Shown in pieces: positions 1 to 8,011 of a stretch of 28,924 nucleotides of DNA. Each line of letters starts with the position of its first letter. The stretch's first letter is position 1. The position numbers and the translations under genes were made by a program. The stretch spans positions 1 through 28,924 of the forward strand of contig CAJUQB010000061.1 in assembly GCA_910588285.1 (NCBI GenBank). The letters run 5' to 3'. The notes beneath the pieces are model-generated. The model saw only the letters and a program-made list of their open reading frames with translations. It made no database searches and was not told the origin of the DNA. The DNA is from an uncultured Lachnospiraceae bacterium (GTDB taxonomy: Bacteria > Bacillota > Clostridia > Lachnospirales > Lachnospiraceae).

Positions 1-174
1 TTGCTTAAGGGGATTGTAACATAGAGAAATAAAAAATACAATCCCCAATTTTTATGAACTCAAAAAATATAATACCAAGAATAGCAGGAAGGGAAATATA
101 CCAACGCCGATCCTTGCATTTTCCCAGAAAACAGGGTATGATATAGACAATGATACACCAAAAGGAGGATTCCC
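1..174. other. AT-rich upstream region, no supported gene
   Basis: This leading stretch is AT-rich and lies before the hydrolase gene. I see no convincing promoter pair. A ribosome binding site (aaaggagg) sits just before the ATG at 175. A minus-strand reading frame of 75 codons crosses it and encodes hydrophobic residues, but it starts inside the hydrolase gene and has no start signal, so I do not call it a gene. Confidence 0.4.
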
Positions 175-1122
175 ATGAAAACAGAGAAACTATGTCTATA
201 TGAAAACCGGCCGGATGTGACGCTGACCACATACCTGATTGACGATTCCCGGGAGCTTATGAACGGCAGGAAGCGGCCGGCGATCCTGATCTGTCCTGGC
301 GGAGCCTATATGTTCTGTTCTGACCGGGAGGCGGAGCCGGTTGCCCTTAGGTTTATGGCCATGGGATACCATGCCTTCGTGCTGCGGTATTCGGTTTACA
401 ACAAGGGAGTGATGGTGGATCCCAGAGGGGAGATGCCGCTGGATATGGACAGCCAGTATCCCAATGCCATGTGTGATATCGGGGCAGCGATGCTGTATAT
501 CCGCGACCACAGTGAGGAGTGGCTGGTGGATGCAGACCAGGTATTTCTAAGCGGCTTTTCTGCAGGCGCCCACAACAGTGCCATGTATTGCACCCAGTGG
601 AACAGCGGCCTGCTGTCAGAGCGTTTGGGCCGTCCGGCGGCCGAGCTTAAGCCGGCAGGGGCAATCCTTGGGTACGGATATTATGACTGGGCAGTATTTC
701 GTGATGCTGCGGCAGAGAACGAGATGGCCCGGATGCTGAATGAAAGTGTAGATTTTGCCTATTTTGGCACAAAGCAGCCTACCAGGGAGCAGTATGAGAT
801 GGCAAGCCCTGCCCTTCATGTGACGGAGGATACGCCGCCCATGTTCCTGTGGACCACCTGCAGCGACCATACCCTGCCCTCCCAGCAGACCATGGTTATG
901 GGATGTGCCCTGGCAGAGGCCGGGATCCCCTATGAGCTGCATATTTTTGAGAATGGAGACCATGGCCTGTCTCTGGCAGACCAGGCCTCTGCCGGCTTCT
1001 GGGAGCAGATCAATCCGGAGGTGGCCGCCTGGATCCCTATGGCCCAGCGCTGGCTGGAACGCCATTTCCCGCTGAAGGTTTTGGAGCAGCCAGCATTCGG
1101 CAATCCATTTGCAGAAGAGTAG
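175..1122 (+). CDS. alpha/beta hydrolase, carbohydrate esterase (BD-FAE-like)
   Basis: A 315-residue cytoplasmic serine hydrolase with no signal peptide. The nucleophile elbow GFSAG puts the catalytic serine at residue 129. Asp231 (in CSDHTLP) and His263 (in GDHGLSL) fit as the rest of the triad, and CPGGAY near residue 40 fits the oxyanion-hole region. The early CPGGAY...SDREAEPVA pattern is typical of small acetyl/feruloyl esterases of the BD-FAE type, which remove acyl groups from plant polysaccharides or xylo-oligosaccharides. The start is supported by aaggagg 7 bases upstream. No glycan-degradation genes adjoin it, so the substrate is inferred from family only. Confidence 0.85.
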   Translation: MKTEKLCLYENRPDVTLTTYLIDDSRELMNGRKRPAILICPGGAYMFCSDREAEPVALRFMAMGYHAFVLRYSVYNKGVMVDPRGEMPLDMDSQYPNAMCDIGAAMLYIRDHSEEWLVDADQVFLSGFSAGAHNSAMYCTQWNSGLLSERLGRPAAELKPAGAILGYGYYDWAVFRDAAAENEMARMLNESVDFAYFGTKQPTREQYEMASPALHVTEDTPPMFLWTTCSDHTLPSQQTMVMGCALAEAGIPYELHIFENGDHGLSLADQASAGFWEQINPEVAAWIPMAQRWLERHFPLKVLEQPAFGNPFAEE

Positions 1123-1168
1123 GGAAGCAGCCGCCTTTTCGGCAGGCAAGCGTTGAGAGGAGAGACAT

Positions 1169-1424
1169 ATGATGAGTGAGATTTTGGAATTTGCCAACAG
1201 AGAAGAATTTCGGAACTGGCTTTCCCAGCACTGCCTGTCAAGTGACGGCGTCTGGCTCCTGTTCGGCAAGGCTGGAGGAGCGGGGCCTCATGATTGCGGC
1301 CATGTCCCTATCTGTAAAGAAAACATACACACGGGCGTATTTTGACGCAAAGACAGAGGCTGGACGTGAAAAGAGAATTGCATGGATGGTGGACAGGCTG
1401 AATCGAAACCTGAAACCCATGTAG
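1169..1424 (+). pseudogene. YdeI/OmpD-associated family protein, internally deleted and frameshifted
   Basis: Reading from ATG 1169 gives MMSEILEFANREEFRNWL...DGVWLLFGKAGG, the typical N-terminus of the YdeI/OmpD-associated family, and then runs out of frame to a stop at 1343-1345. A second frame resumes with LEERGLM at about 1270 and ends SVKKTYTRAYFDAKTEAGREKR...NRNLKPM, the family C-terminus, stopping at 1422-1424. From memory, family members are about 190-200 residues, so most of the middle is gone. The junction ctggagga can be read as the end of GKAGG in one frame and the start of LEERG in the other, which suggests a deletion between short direct repeats. A second gap appears between GLMIA and the C-terminal block. 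An agaggagag ribosome binding site remains. Confidence 0.82.
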
Positions 1425-1439
1425 CAGGGGAAAAGGCAC

Positions 1440-2549
1440 ATGAAAAAGATATGTTTCATACTTTGCATGTTAACGGTAATTACTTTTTTGGGCTGCTCCA
1501 GTCAGGCGCAGCCTTTGGCCCTTTATCTGGCGCCAGAGTCTTATCAAGCATGCGCCATGAGGGGAAATCAGCTGATTTTTCCCATAAATGGCAGCATTTA
1601 TTATATGGATATCGACAACCCGCTGCTCCAAAAGGCAAAGGATGGTCCCAAAGCCATTGAGCATGGGGCATATTTGCATGCAGGTGGGGACAGCGGGCAG
1701 GATCCGGTGTATCTTACCTGCTGTAACAATAGCGAAATATCCATAGAGGAGATCTCGGAGGATTATACCAGGAATTTGCTCCTCTCCATGGATACCGGGG
1801 ATTACCTTGGGGCCGGTAGGATCGTGATCTATCAGGATGATTGCTACTATACGAAGGATACGCCGGAAGGGCAGGGAGGATTTGGAGTTTCCCTGAAAAA
1901 ATTTTCTTTGGAGGAAGGGGCAGAGCCGCAATTGATCCATGTCTGGGCGGAATACAGCCATTCCGTCCATGTTACTTCGATGTATCGCTATGGGCAATAC
2001 CTGTTTATGAACATTCCGGGACAGGCAGGTCCGGAGAAATTATGGGTTTACGATATGGAGGCTCAGGAAATGGTTCTTCAGGGGGAGGATGCCATGGCAG
2101 GTGCTGTCTGCCATGACGGAAGGCTTTATTATATAAACCATGGAGATATTTGCAGCTATGATTTGAAGCAAAAAAAGGAATTGCCAGATACCATAACGAT
2201 TCCCGATTACGTTGACGGAATGACCTTAGCTTGTGATCGCGATTATCTGTATGTCAACCGATCACCAATAACGCTTCATCCGGATACTGCAAAAAACGGA
2301 GCAAAGGTATGGGTTCTGAACTATGACGGTTCATTGGCCGGAGTGATTGATCTGGCTGGGAGCGCGGATGCCGTGGCGGCTGATCTTGCTGACGACCCGT
2401 TCCGATGTGCTTATCTATGCAGTACAGATAAATATATTTTTGTGGGGAAAACAGGGCTTTTGATTACAACAGGAATTTTTTATGTAGAAAAAAGCCAGCT
2501 GGAAACAGGCGATCCTAAAATTCATACATTATATCTGGATGCATTATAG
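1440..2549 (+). CDS. putative lipoprotein with propeller-like repeats, function unknown
   Basis: A 369-residue protein with a short N-terminal hydrophobic segment (residues 4-17) ending FLGC, so Cys19 is a likely lipidation site, although Phe at -3 is not the usual lipobox residue. The body has several blocks of hydrophobic-Tyr pairs and Asp-Gly turns, such as GSIYYMDID, DGRLYYINHGDICSYDL and DYLYVNRSP. These resemble beta-propeller blades of DUF5050-like cell-surface proteins. I recognise no catalytic motif. The start is backed by aggggaaaagg upstream. The gene lies 15 bases after the YdeI pseudogene, possibly co-transcribed, and no terminator is visible after it. Confidence 0.7.
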   Translation: MKKICFILCMLTVITFLGCSSQAQPLALYLAPESYQACAMRGNQLIFPINGSIYYMDIDNPLLQKAKDGPKAIEHGAYLHAGGDSGQDPVYLTCCNNSEISIEEISEDYTRNLLLSMDTGDYLGAGRIVIYQDDCYYTKDTPEGQGGFGVSLKKFSLEEGAEPQLIHVWAEYSHSVHVTSMYRYGQYLFMNIPGQAGPEKLWVYDMEAQEMVLQGEDAMAGAVCHDGRLYYINHGDICSYDLKQKKELPDTITIPDYVDGMTLACDRDYLYVNRSPITLHPDTAKNGAKVWVLNYDGSLAGVIDLAGSADAVAADLADDPFRCAYLCSTDKYIFVGKTGLLITTGIFYVEKSQLETGDPKIHTLYLDAL

Positions 2550-2569
2550 CATGAGCGGCCTTCAAGACT

Positions 2570-2630
2570 ATGAAGAGCAGTATCCAAGGCCATGAAGAGC
2601 AGACAATGCTTGAAATTTTGCTTGAAATTT
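2570..2630. repeat. short direct repeats upstream of tRNA-Ala
   Basis: Two small direct repeats lie back to back. ATGAAGAGCAG occurs at 2570-2580 and 2592-2602, 22 bp apart. TGCTTGAAATTT occurs as an exact tandem pair at 2607-2618 and 2619-2630. They sit between the lipoprotein stop and the tRNA promoter. No function is assigned; slippage duplication is the simplest origin. Confidence 0.7.
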
Positions 2631-2655
2631 TTGTGCAGCAAAATTTACAAAACTA

Positions 2656-2685
2656 TTGACGTTTGTACATATTTTATGTTATACT
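2656..2685 (+). promoter_or_regulatory. sigma-A type promoter of tRNA-Ala
   Basis: A -35 TTGACG at 2656-2661 and a -10 TATACT at 2680-2685 are separated by 18 bp and lie 10 bp before the mature tRNA 5' end. This is the expected layout for a strong housekeeping promoter driving a single tRNA. Confidence 0.75.
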
Positions 2686-2695
2686 TATCTGCGAT

Positions 2696-2768
2696 GGGGC
2701 ATTGGCGCAGCTGGGAGCGCGCCACACTGGCAGTGTGGAGGTCACGGGTTCGAATCCCGTATGCTCCA
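2696..2768 (+). tRNA. tRNA-Ala (anticodon GGC)
   Basis: A complete 73-nt cloverleaf. The acceptor stem GGGGCAT pairs with ATGCTCC and includes G3-U70, the alanine identity pair. The anticodon stem CCACA/TGTGG encloses CTGGCAG, with anticodon GGC at 2729-2731 reading GCC codons. The T arm is ACGGG-TTCGAAT-CCCGT. The discriminator is A and CCA is not encoded, so the Cca enzyme at 5538-6866 must add it. It is a single-gene unit with its own promoter and terminator. Confidence 0.96.
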
Positions 2769-2782
2769 TGGATGGAGAGAGG

Positions 2783-2836
2783 CCGGAAGCATTGGAATCC
2801 TTAGAGGATTCAGTGCTTTCCGGTCATCTTTTTTTG
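2783..2836 (+). terminator. intrinsic terminator of tRNA-Ala
   Basis: An imperfect long stem (ccggaagcattggaatcc against ggattcagtgctttccgg, loop ttaga) is followed by cat and a run of seven T. Its T run also forms the left arm of the repeat that follows. Confidence 0.85.
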
Positions 2837-2970
2837 TGATATAGGGAATTCCTCCGGATTTCCTATATCACAAAAAGCCCTCCGGGCAGGATGCGCACCT
2901 CGCGGAGGTGAAATTAGCCGTGAACGGCACCGCTCGGGCGCGAAGAATGCTCAGAGCGCATTCTTTTTTT
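2831..2970 (+). repeat. ~140-bp structured repeat, copy A (after tRNA-Ala)
   Basis: Nearly identical to 25841-25981. It opens with a 15-bp perfect hairpin arm pair (2831-2845 with 2862-2876, TTTTTGTGATATAGG). There follow smaller hairpins CACCTC/GAGGTG, GCCG-TGAA-CGGC and AGAATGC/GCATTCT, the last followed by a T run like an intrinsic terminator. Both copies start at the T run of a tRNA terminator. The differences from copy B keep the pairing of the first stem. No protein is credible. It is probably a dispersed repeat or small structured RNA; I cannot tell whether it is already catalogued. Confidence 0.85.
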
Positions 2971-3067
2971 AATAGAAGATTCCGACTTTTGGAGAGGTGT
3001 CAAAAAGCAGAAGGCAACCGCCCAATCTCCTGCAACCATTCTATCTTATATATTTGAGGGAGCGCGT

Positions 3068-3814
3068 ATGGAACATATTTTTTCAAGAACAGAAGCATTG
3101 CTGGGGACTGCTGCTTTGGAGCGGCTGAGAAGGTCCAGGGTAGCGATATTTGGCATAGGCGGTGTGGGGGGCTATGTATGTGAGGGCTTGGTGCGCAGCG
3201 GGGTTGGAGCCTTTGATTTGATTGACAGCGATATTGTCAGCATCACAAATATAAATCGTCAGATTATTGCTGCCCAAAGTACAGTCGGAAGATATAAAAC
3301 AGAGGTTATGAAGGAGCGGATGCTGGACATCAATCCACAGGTACAGGTTCAGATCCATAATTGCTTTTTCCTGCCGGAGCATGCAGATGAGTTTGATTTT
3401 AAAAATTATGATTATGTAATAGACGCTGTAGATACCGTGTCGGCCAAGCTGGCGCTGGCAGTGAAGGCCCAGGAGAGCCAGACGCCTGTTATCAGCAGTA
3501 TGGGGGCCGGAAATAAGCTGGATCCCGGCAGCTTTCAGGTGGCGGATATTTATGAGACAAAGGTCTGCCCCCTGGCTCGGGTTATGCGCAGGGAATTGAA
3601 AAAGCGCGGCGTAACAAGCCTGAAGGTGGTATATTCCCAGGAGGAGCCCATCGCGGTTCTGGATCAGGCGTCCCGGGGAGCAGAGGGAGACCCACAGGCG
3701 GCAAGGCGGGTGCTTCCGGGCAGTGTGGCTTATGTGCCCTCGGTGGCCGGTTTGATAATAGCCAGTGAGGTGGTGAAGGATCTTGCAGCAGGCAGCCAGG
3801 GCGGGGCCGGATAG
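3068..3814 (+). CDS. tcdA: tRNA threonylcarbamoyladenosine dehydratase (TcdA/YgdL)
   Basis: A 248-residue ThiF/MoeB-like E1 superfamily protein. The Rossmann nucleotide loop is GIGGVGG (residues 29-35), followed by DLIDSDIVSITNINRQ, the adenylate-binding signature of this superfamily. The short form, the N-terminus (MEHIFSRTEALLG) and the C-terminal RxLPGSVAYVPSVAGLIIASEV block match TcdA, which cyclises t6A37 to ct6A37 in ANN-decoding tRNAs using ATP. The usual E. coli protein is about 268 residues. A gaggga ribosome binding site precedes the ATG. Its neighbours, a tRNA gene and a TtcA-like thiolase, fit a tRNA-modification theme. Confidence 0.92.
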   Translation: MEHIFSRTEALLGTAALERLRRSRVAIFGIGGVGGYVCEGLVRSGVGAFDLIDSDIVSITNINRQIIAAQSTVGRYKTEVMKERMLDINPQVQVQIHNCFFLPEHADEFDFKNYDYVIDAVDTVSAKLALAVKAQESQTPVISSMGAGNKLDPGSFQVADIYETKVCPLARVMRRELKKRGVTSLKVVYSQEEPIAVLDQASRGAEGDPQAARRVLPGSVAYVPSVAGLIIASEVVKDLAAGSQGGAG

Positions 3815-3898
3815 AGCGAAAGGATGCAGTAGGCAGCCAGAAGCGTGTTTGATAATTCGTTTCTGGCTGCTGCGCGTTCTGGGAAGGAGAGCATATAT

Positions 3899-4735
3899 AT
3901 GGAAGGAATAGAATACAGCCGCAGGGCAGAGCAGAGTCTGCAGAAAAAGTTTCGCAAAAATATCCTCAGCCGGTTTACCAAGGCAGTGAAGGATTATGAG
4001 CTGGTAAAGGATGGGGATCGCATTGCTGTCTGCATTTCCGGCGGCAAGGATTCGATGCTGATGGCAAAGCTGTTTCAGGAGCTGTCCCATTATAAAGGAT
4101 GCCGCTTTGAGACGGAATTCCTGGTGATGGATCCGGGCTACAGCCCGGCCAACCGCAGAAGGATTGAGGAAAATGCCGAAAAGCTCAATGTGCCGATTCG
4201 GATCTTTGAGTCGGATATTTTTGCCTCAGTGTACCATGTGGAGAAGTCTCCCTGCTATCTCTGCGCCAGAATGCGCCGGGGCTATCTCTACAGCTATGCC
4301 AGGGAGCTTCAGTGCAACAAGATTGCCCTGGGGCATCATTATGATGATGTGATTGAGACGATCCTCATGGGCATGCTCTATGGCGCCCAGGTGCAGACCA
4401 TGATGCCCAAGCTTCACAGCACCAATTTTGCAGGCATGGAGCTGATCCGGCCCATGTACCTGATCCGTCAGGAGGATATTATTGCCTGGCGGGATTACAA
4501 TGGGCTGGAATTTCTCCAGTGTGCCTGCAGGTTCACGGAGGAATGCGGCAGCGATAACCAGGAGAGCCGTTCCAAGCGGATGGAGATCCGCAAGCTGATC
4601 CAGAGCCTCCGGGAAACCAACCCCTTTGTGGAGAGCAATATATTCCGCAGTGTGGAAAATGTCAACGTAGATACGGTAATTGCCTATAAAAAGGATGGGC
4701 AGCGCTATCATTTCCTAGATGGATATGGAGAATAA
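3899..4735 (+). CDS. ttcA: TtcA-family tRNA thiolation protein (PP-loop ATPase)
   Basis: The protein is 278 residues from ATG 3899, chosen over a GTG at 3845 because aaggaga ends 8 bases before it. The PP-loop SGGKDS is at residues 47-52. CYLCARMRRG gives Cys119 and Cys122, and a CAC cluster at 208-210 supplies a third cysteine, as in TtcA, which holds a [4Fe-4S] cluster and makes 2-thiocytidine at tRNA position 32. GHHYDDVIET matches the family's second conserved block. Firmicute members of this family are often untested, so the exact nucleotide modified is inferred. Its last 21 bases overlap the convergent phosphatase gene. Confidence 0.8.
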   Translation: MEGIEYSRRAEQSLQKKFRKNILSRFTKAVKDYELVKDGDRIAVCISGGKDSMLMAKLFQELSHYKGCRFETEFLVMDPGYSPANRRRIEENAEKLNVPIRIFESDIFASVYHVEKSPCYLCARMRRGYLYSYARELQCNKIALGHHYDDVIETILMGMLYGAQVQTMMPKLHSTNFAGMELIRPMYLIRQEDIIAWRDYNGLEFLQCACRFTEECGSDNQESRSKRMEIRKLIQSLRETNPFVESNIFRSVENVNVDTVIAYKKDGQRYHFLDGYGE

Positions 4736-5386
4736 TTCTTTGATTTTATGATACAGCTCCAACGTATCATTTGCCAATACAGCAGCGCCATGCTCCAGCA
4801 GGAAGGAGCTGTCCCGAAATCCCCAGGTGACGCTGATACAGGGAATGCCTGAGTTTCTGGCTGTTTCGATATCCACATCAGAATCCCCCACGTAGATGCA
4901 GGAGGCAGGTGCTGCGTCCAATTGGCGCATGGCTTCCAGAACCGTATCAGGAGCCGGCTTTTTGGCAATGCCGCAGACCTCATGTTCACCGATGGCCACA
5001 GGAATCAGATCGCCGAAGTAATCGCGGCACAGAGCCTTTACTGCCGCATCGAATTTGTTGGATACTACGGCCAGTCCAAAGCCTTCCTGTGACAGCTGTT
5101 TCAGCAGGGACAGGACGCCGGGGAAGGGGCTGGTTTTATCCTGCATATGGAGCTTGTAATGCTCCTGGAATTCTGCGATACAGGTATCATAGGCAGAAAA
5201 GCTGCGGCCCCCTGGGATTGCCCGTTCCATTAATACATAGATGCCATTGCCCACCATGGCGCGCACCTGATCCAGGGTGTAGGTGGGGAGTTTGTGGAGC
5301 GCCATCACATAATTGACGCTGTCTGTCAGATCCTCCAGTGTGTTCAGCAATGTTCCGTCCAGATCGAAAATAATCGTATGTTTCAT
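4715..5386 (-). CDS. HAD-family phosphatase, phosphoglycolate phosphatase-like
   Basis: A 223-residue haloacid dehalogenase superfamily hydrolase. Motif I is FDLDGTLLNT (Asp8 nucleophile, Asp10 acid/base), motif II is VVSNK, the motif III lysine is in KKPAP, and motif IV is YVGDSDVDIETA. The helical cap between motifs I and II (about residues 15-80) and the length match Gph/PgmB-type enzymes that hydrolyse small phosphate esters. The true substrate is not readable from sequence. An aaaggaga site stands 8 bases before the ATG. It is convergent with the ttcA-like gene and divergent from cca across about 150 bp. Confidence 0.85.
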   Translation of the reverse strand: MKHTIIFDLDGTLLNTLEDLTDSVNYVMALHKLPTYTLDQVRAMVGNGIYVLMERAIPGGRSFSAYDTCIAEFQEHYKLHMQDKTSPFPGVLSLLKQLSQEGFGLAVVSNKFDAAVKALCRDYFGDLIPVAIGEHEVCGIAKKPAPDTVLEAMRQLDAAPASCIYVGDSDVDIETARNSGIPCISVTWGFRDSSFLLEHGAAVLANDTLELYHKIKELFSISI

Positions 5387-5537
5387 GTATGGTATCTCCT
5401 TTGAAGTGAAAATTTTGTTTTAAGTATACCATAGGATCAGGAATTATGTTATGCTAATTTCGATAACGTATATTTGCGCATATGGAACAACAATATATTA
5501 TATATAGAAGAAACACGATTGGAGGGATGGTTGGAGC

Positions 5538-6866
5538 ATGAGGATTTTATTGCCGGAAAAAGTTAAATTTATAATTAATAAATTGGAAGAGAATGGATTT
5601 GAGGCTTTTGCAGTGGGAGGATGTGTCAGGGACAGCGCTTTGGGGCGCAGGCCGGCGGATTGGGATATTACAACCTCGGCAAAGCCCCGGGAGGTGAAGG
5701 AGGTATTTTCCCATACCATAGACACCGGGATTATCCATGGGACAGTGACCGTGATGCTGGAGCGGGAGGGCTTTGAGGTAACCACCTACCGGATTGACGG
5801 GGAATATACAGATGCGCGGCATCCCAGCGGGGTGACCTTTACCGGGAATTTGCTGGAGGATCTTAGACGCAGGGATTTTACAATAAATGCCATGGCCTAC
5901 AATGAGAGGGCCGGGCTGGTGGATGCCTTTGACGGCATGGGAGATATGGAGCGGGGGCTGATCCGCTGTGTGGGCAGCGCCGGGGAGCGATTTGGGGAGG
6001 ATGCGCTGCGGATGCTTCGGGCCGTGCGCTTTTCCGCCCAGCTGGGCTTTGAGCTGGAGGAGGAGACCAGGGCTGCCATCGAAGCGCTGGCGCCTCAGCT
6101 GGCCAGGATCAGCGCCGAGCGGATCCAGGTGGAGCTGATCAAGCTTTTGGTGTCCCCCCATCCAGAAGAGGTGCGGACCTTAAGGGACACAGGGATTTCA
6201 CGGGTTCTGTTTCCGTGGCTGGATGATATGTTTGAGACGCCCCAGAATAACAGGCATCACTGCTATACGGTGGGGGAGCATACGGTCTGTACCCTGAAGG
6301 CAGTTCCGGCGGATAAGGTGTTGCGCCTGGCCATGCTCCTTCATGATGTGGCAAAGCCCTGCTGCCGGACAACGGATGAGAAGGGGGAGGATCATTTCAA
6401 GGGACACCCCAGGGAGGGAGTTGCTATGGCAAGGCATATTCTGAAGGGGCTGAAGCTGGATAATGACACCATAGACCGGGTCTGCAGCTTAATCCTGTGG
6501 CATGACGACAACCCTCCGGCAACGCCCCGGGGAGTCCGCCGGGCCATGAACCGGGCGGGTCTGCGCCAGTTTCCGGGCCTGTTTTTGGTGAAGCGGGCAG
6601 ATGCCCAGGGCAAAAATCCCGTTTATCTGCAGGAATTTCTGGCTTATGTGGATGAATATGAATGCCTGTACCAGGAGATTCTTAAGGAGAACCAATGTAT
6701 TTCCCTGAAAGGCCTTGCCGTTACCGGGAAGGACCTGCTTGCGGCGGGAGTGGAGCCGGGAAGGGCGGTAGGAGAGGCCCTTCAGGAGCTGCTGGAGCAG
6801 GTGCTGGAGCACCCGGAATATAATAAGAAAGAAATTTTGCTGGAAATGTTGTCCCATCGGGCATAG
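5538..6866 (+). CDS. cca: CCA tRNA nucleotidyltransferase with HD domain
   Basis: A 442-residue class II CCA-adding enzyme. The head motif GGCVRD is at residues 27-32, with catalytic DWD at 41-43. The neck signature RRDFTINAMAYN and the EDALRMLRAVRFSAQLGF motif follow. An HD phosphohydrolase-like domain occupies the centre (H269-D270 in LLHDVAKP, with GHPREG and LWHDDN). This cca-HD architecture is common in clostridia. The enzyme adds or repairs the 3' CCA of tRNAs, which is needed because both tRNAs in this window lack an encoded CCA. ggaggg and ggag lie before the ATG. Confidence 0.95.
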   Translation: MRILLPEKVKFIINKLEENGFEAFAVGGCVRDSALGRRPADWDITTSAKPREVKEVFSHTIDTGIIHGTVTVMLEREGFEVTTYRIDGEYTDARHPSGVTFTGNLLEDLRRRDFTINAMAYNERAGLVDAFDGMGDMERGLIRCVGSAGERFGEDALRMLRAVRFSAQLGFELEEETRAAIEALAPQLARISAERIQVELIKLLVSPHPEEVRTLRDTGISRVLFPWLDDMFETPQNNRHHCYTVGEHTVCTLKAVPADKVLRLAMLLHDVAKPCCRTTDEKGEDHFKGHPREGVAMARHILKGLKLDNDTIDRVCSLILWHDDNPPATPRGVRRAMNRAGLRQFPGLFLVKRADAQGKNPVYLQEFLAYVDEYECLYQEILKENQCISLKGLAVTGKDLLAAGVEPGRAVGEALQELLEQVLEHPEYNKKEILLEMLSHRA

Positions 6867-6885
6867 ATGGGAAATTCCCTTCATA

Positions 6886-6917
6886 AGATAGATAGACAGA
6901 AAAGATAGATAGACTGC
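6886..6917. repeat. short AGATAGATAGAC direct repeat
   Basis: The 12-mer agatagatagac occurs twice in the gap between cca and the CotS-family gene, itself built from GATA units. It lies just upstream of the ribosome binding site of the next gene. No function is assigned; microsatellite slippage is likely. Confidence 0.6.
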
Positions 6918-6937
6918 AAAAAGATGGAGGGGTTTAC

Positions 6938-7930
6938 GTGTATCAGCGGGTGAATCAGATTTTAGAGCAATATCCATTTGAAGTGGCAGAGGCCGGCAAG
7001 ATCCGGGGCGCAGTGGTCTGCGTGACGGATCATGGGCTGAAGCTGTTGAAAGAATATAAGGGCTCGGAGGCACGGGCGGATTTTTTATATAAGGTTCTTC
7101 TTTATCTTCGGACAGAAAAGGAGCGCCGGGTAGATTGTATTGTGCGTACCCGGGAGGACCGCACGGTGGCAGTGGATGTGGATGAGACGGTCTATTATGT
7201 GCGGGACTGGTATGAAGGCAGGGAATGCGACACCAAAAACCGGGACGATATCCTAAGGGCCATCCGGCAGCTGGCCTGGCTTCACACGGATCTGCGGGCC
7301 TATCAGGGCGAGGTGCCGGATTATCTGATCCAGCGGAAGGATAATCTGCTGCTGGAGAACCAGAAGCACAGCCGGGAATTGAGAAAAATAAAAAATTACA
7401 TCAGCGGCAAACGAAAGCGCAATGAATTTGAGGCAGCATATCTGAGAGAATATGGGAGATTTGCAGAGCAGGCTGAGGGAATAATGGAATTACAGGAGCG
7501 CAGGCTCAAGGATGCGGTGGAAACTGAGCTGTATGGGATCTGTCATGGAGAGTTTAACCAGCACAATGTCCTGTTCTCCCGGGAAGGCTGCGCGGTGGTT
7601 AATTTCGAGAAGGCCTGCTTCGATGTTCAGGTAGGGGATCTGGGGAATTTTATGAGGAAGATTCTGGAGAAGCATAACTGGAATCTGGGGCTGGGCATGG
7701 ATATGCTGGGCGCCTACCAGAAGATCCGCTCCCTGGCAGGCAGTGAGCTGTCCCAACTGTACATACGGCTGGCATATCCGGAAAAGTTCTGGAAGATCGC
7801 AAACCGCTATTACAACAGCGGCAAGGTCTGGGGCTGCGGGCGCAGCATGGAAAAGCTGAAAAAGCTGGTAGAGCAGGAGGAGGCCAAGGAATCCTTCTTA
7901 AATCTGATTTCACATAATCTTTTGTTTTAA
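6938..7930 (+). CDS. CotS-family spore coat protein (kinase-like fold)
   Basis: A 330-residue protein of the CotS/YutH/YsxE family, related to aminoglycoside phosphotransferases. The Brenner-type catalytic loop CHGEFNQHNVL (residues 202-212) and the following VVNFEKACFDVQVGDLGNFMRK block fit this family, where Glu replaces the usual catalytic Asp and FEKA replaces the usual D-x-D-like metal motif. Residues 105-160 contain a basic, helical stretch. The start is GTG, chosen because ggagg is 9 bases upstream. In Bacillus, CotS is an inner spore coat component. The exact role here is inferred, but the window's sporulation genes support it. Confidence 0.85.
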   Translation: MYQRVNQILEQYPFEVAEAGKIRGAVVCVTDHGLKLLKEYKGSEARADFLYKVLLYLRTEKERRVDCIVRTREDRTVAVDVDETVYYVRDWYEGRECDTKNRDDILRAIRQLAWLHTDLRAYQGEVPDYLIQRKDNLLLENQKHSRELRKIKNYISGKRKRNEFEAAYLREYGRFAEQAEGIMELQERRLKDAVETELYGICHGEFNQHNVLFSREGCAVVNFEKACFDVQVGDLGNFMRKILEKHNWNLGLGMDMLGAYQKIRSLAGSELSQLYIRLAYPEKFWKIANRYYNSGKVWGCGRSMEKLKKLVEQEEAKESFLNLISHNLLF

Positions 7931-8011
7931 TTTGGGGTAAAATATGGTATGATATAGCAAGAAAGCAAAGAGCAGTGCAAAGCCGGCGCTGCAGATTTAC
8001 GAGGTGACGAT

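Noticed and set aside
5..232. Minus-strand 75-codon frame with hydrophobic C-terminal part
   Set aside because: It starts inside the hydrolase gene, has no ribosome binding site, and its hydrophobicity can follow from AT-rich DNA. A fragment of a lost membrane gene is possible but unsupported.
2880..2990. GTG-started small frame after GGAGG in the ~140-bp repeat
   Set aside because: The GGAGG is one arm of a hairpin conserved in both copies, and the frame does not end at the same place in copy B. The element is better explained as structured non-coding DNA.
5440..5520. Promoter for cca (TTGCGC with TATATA-rich -10)
   Set aside because: The AT-rich sequence offers several equally poor -10 choices, so no single promoter is supported.
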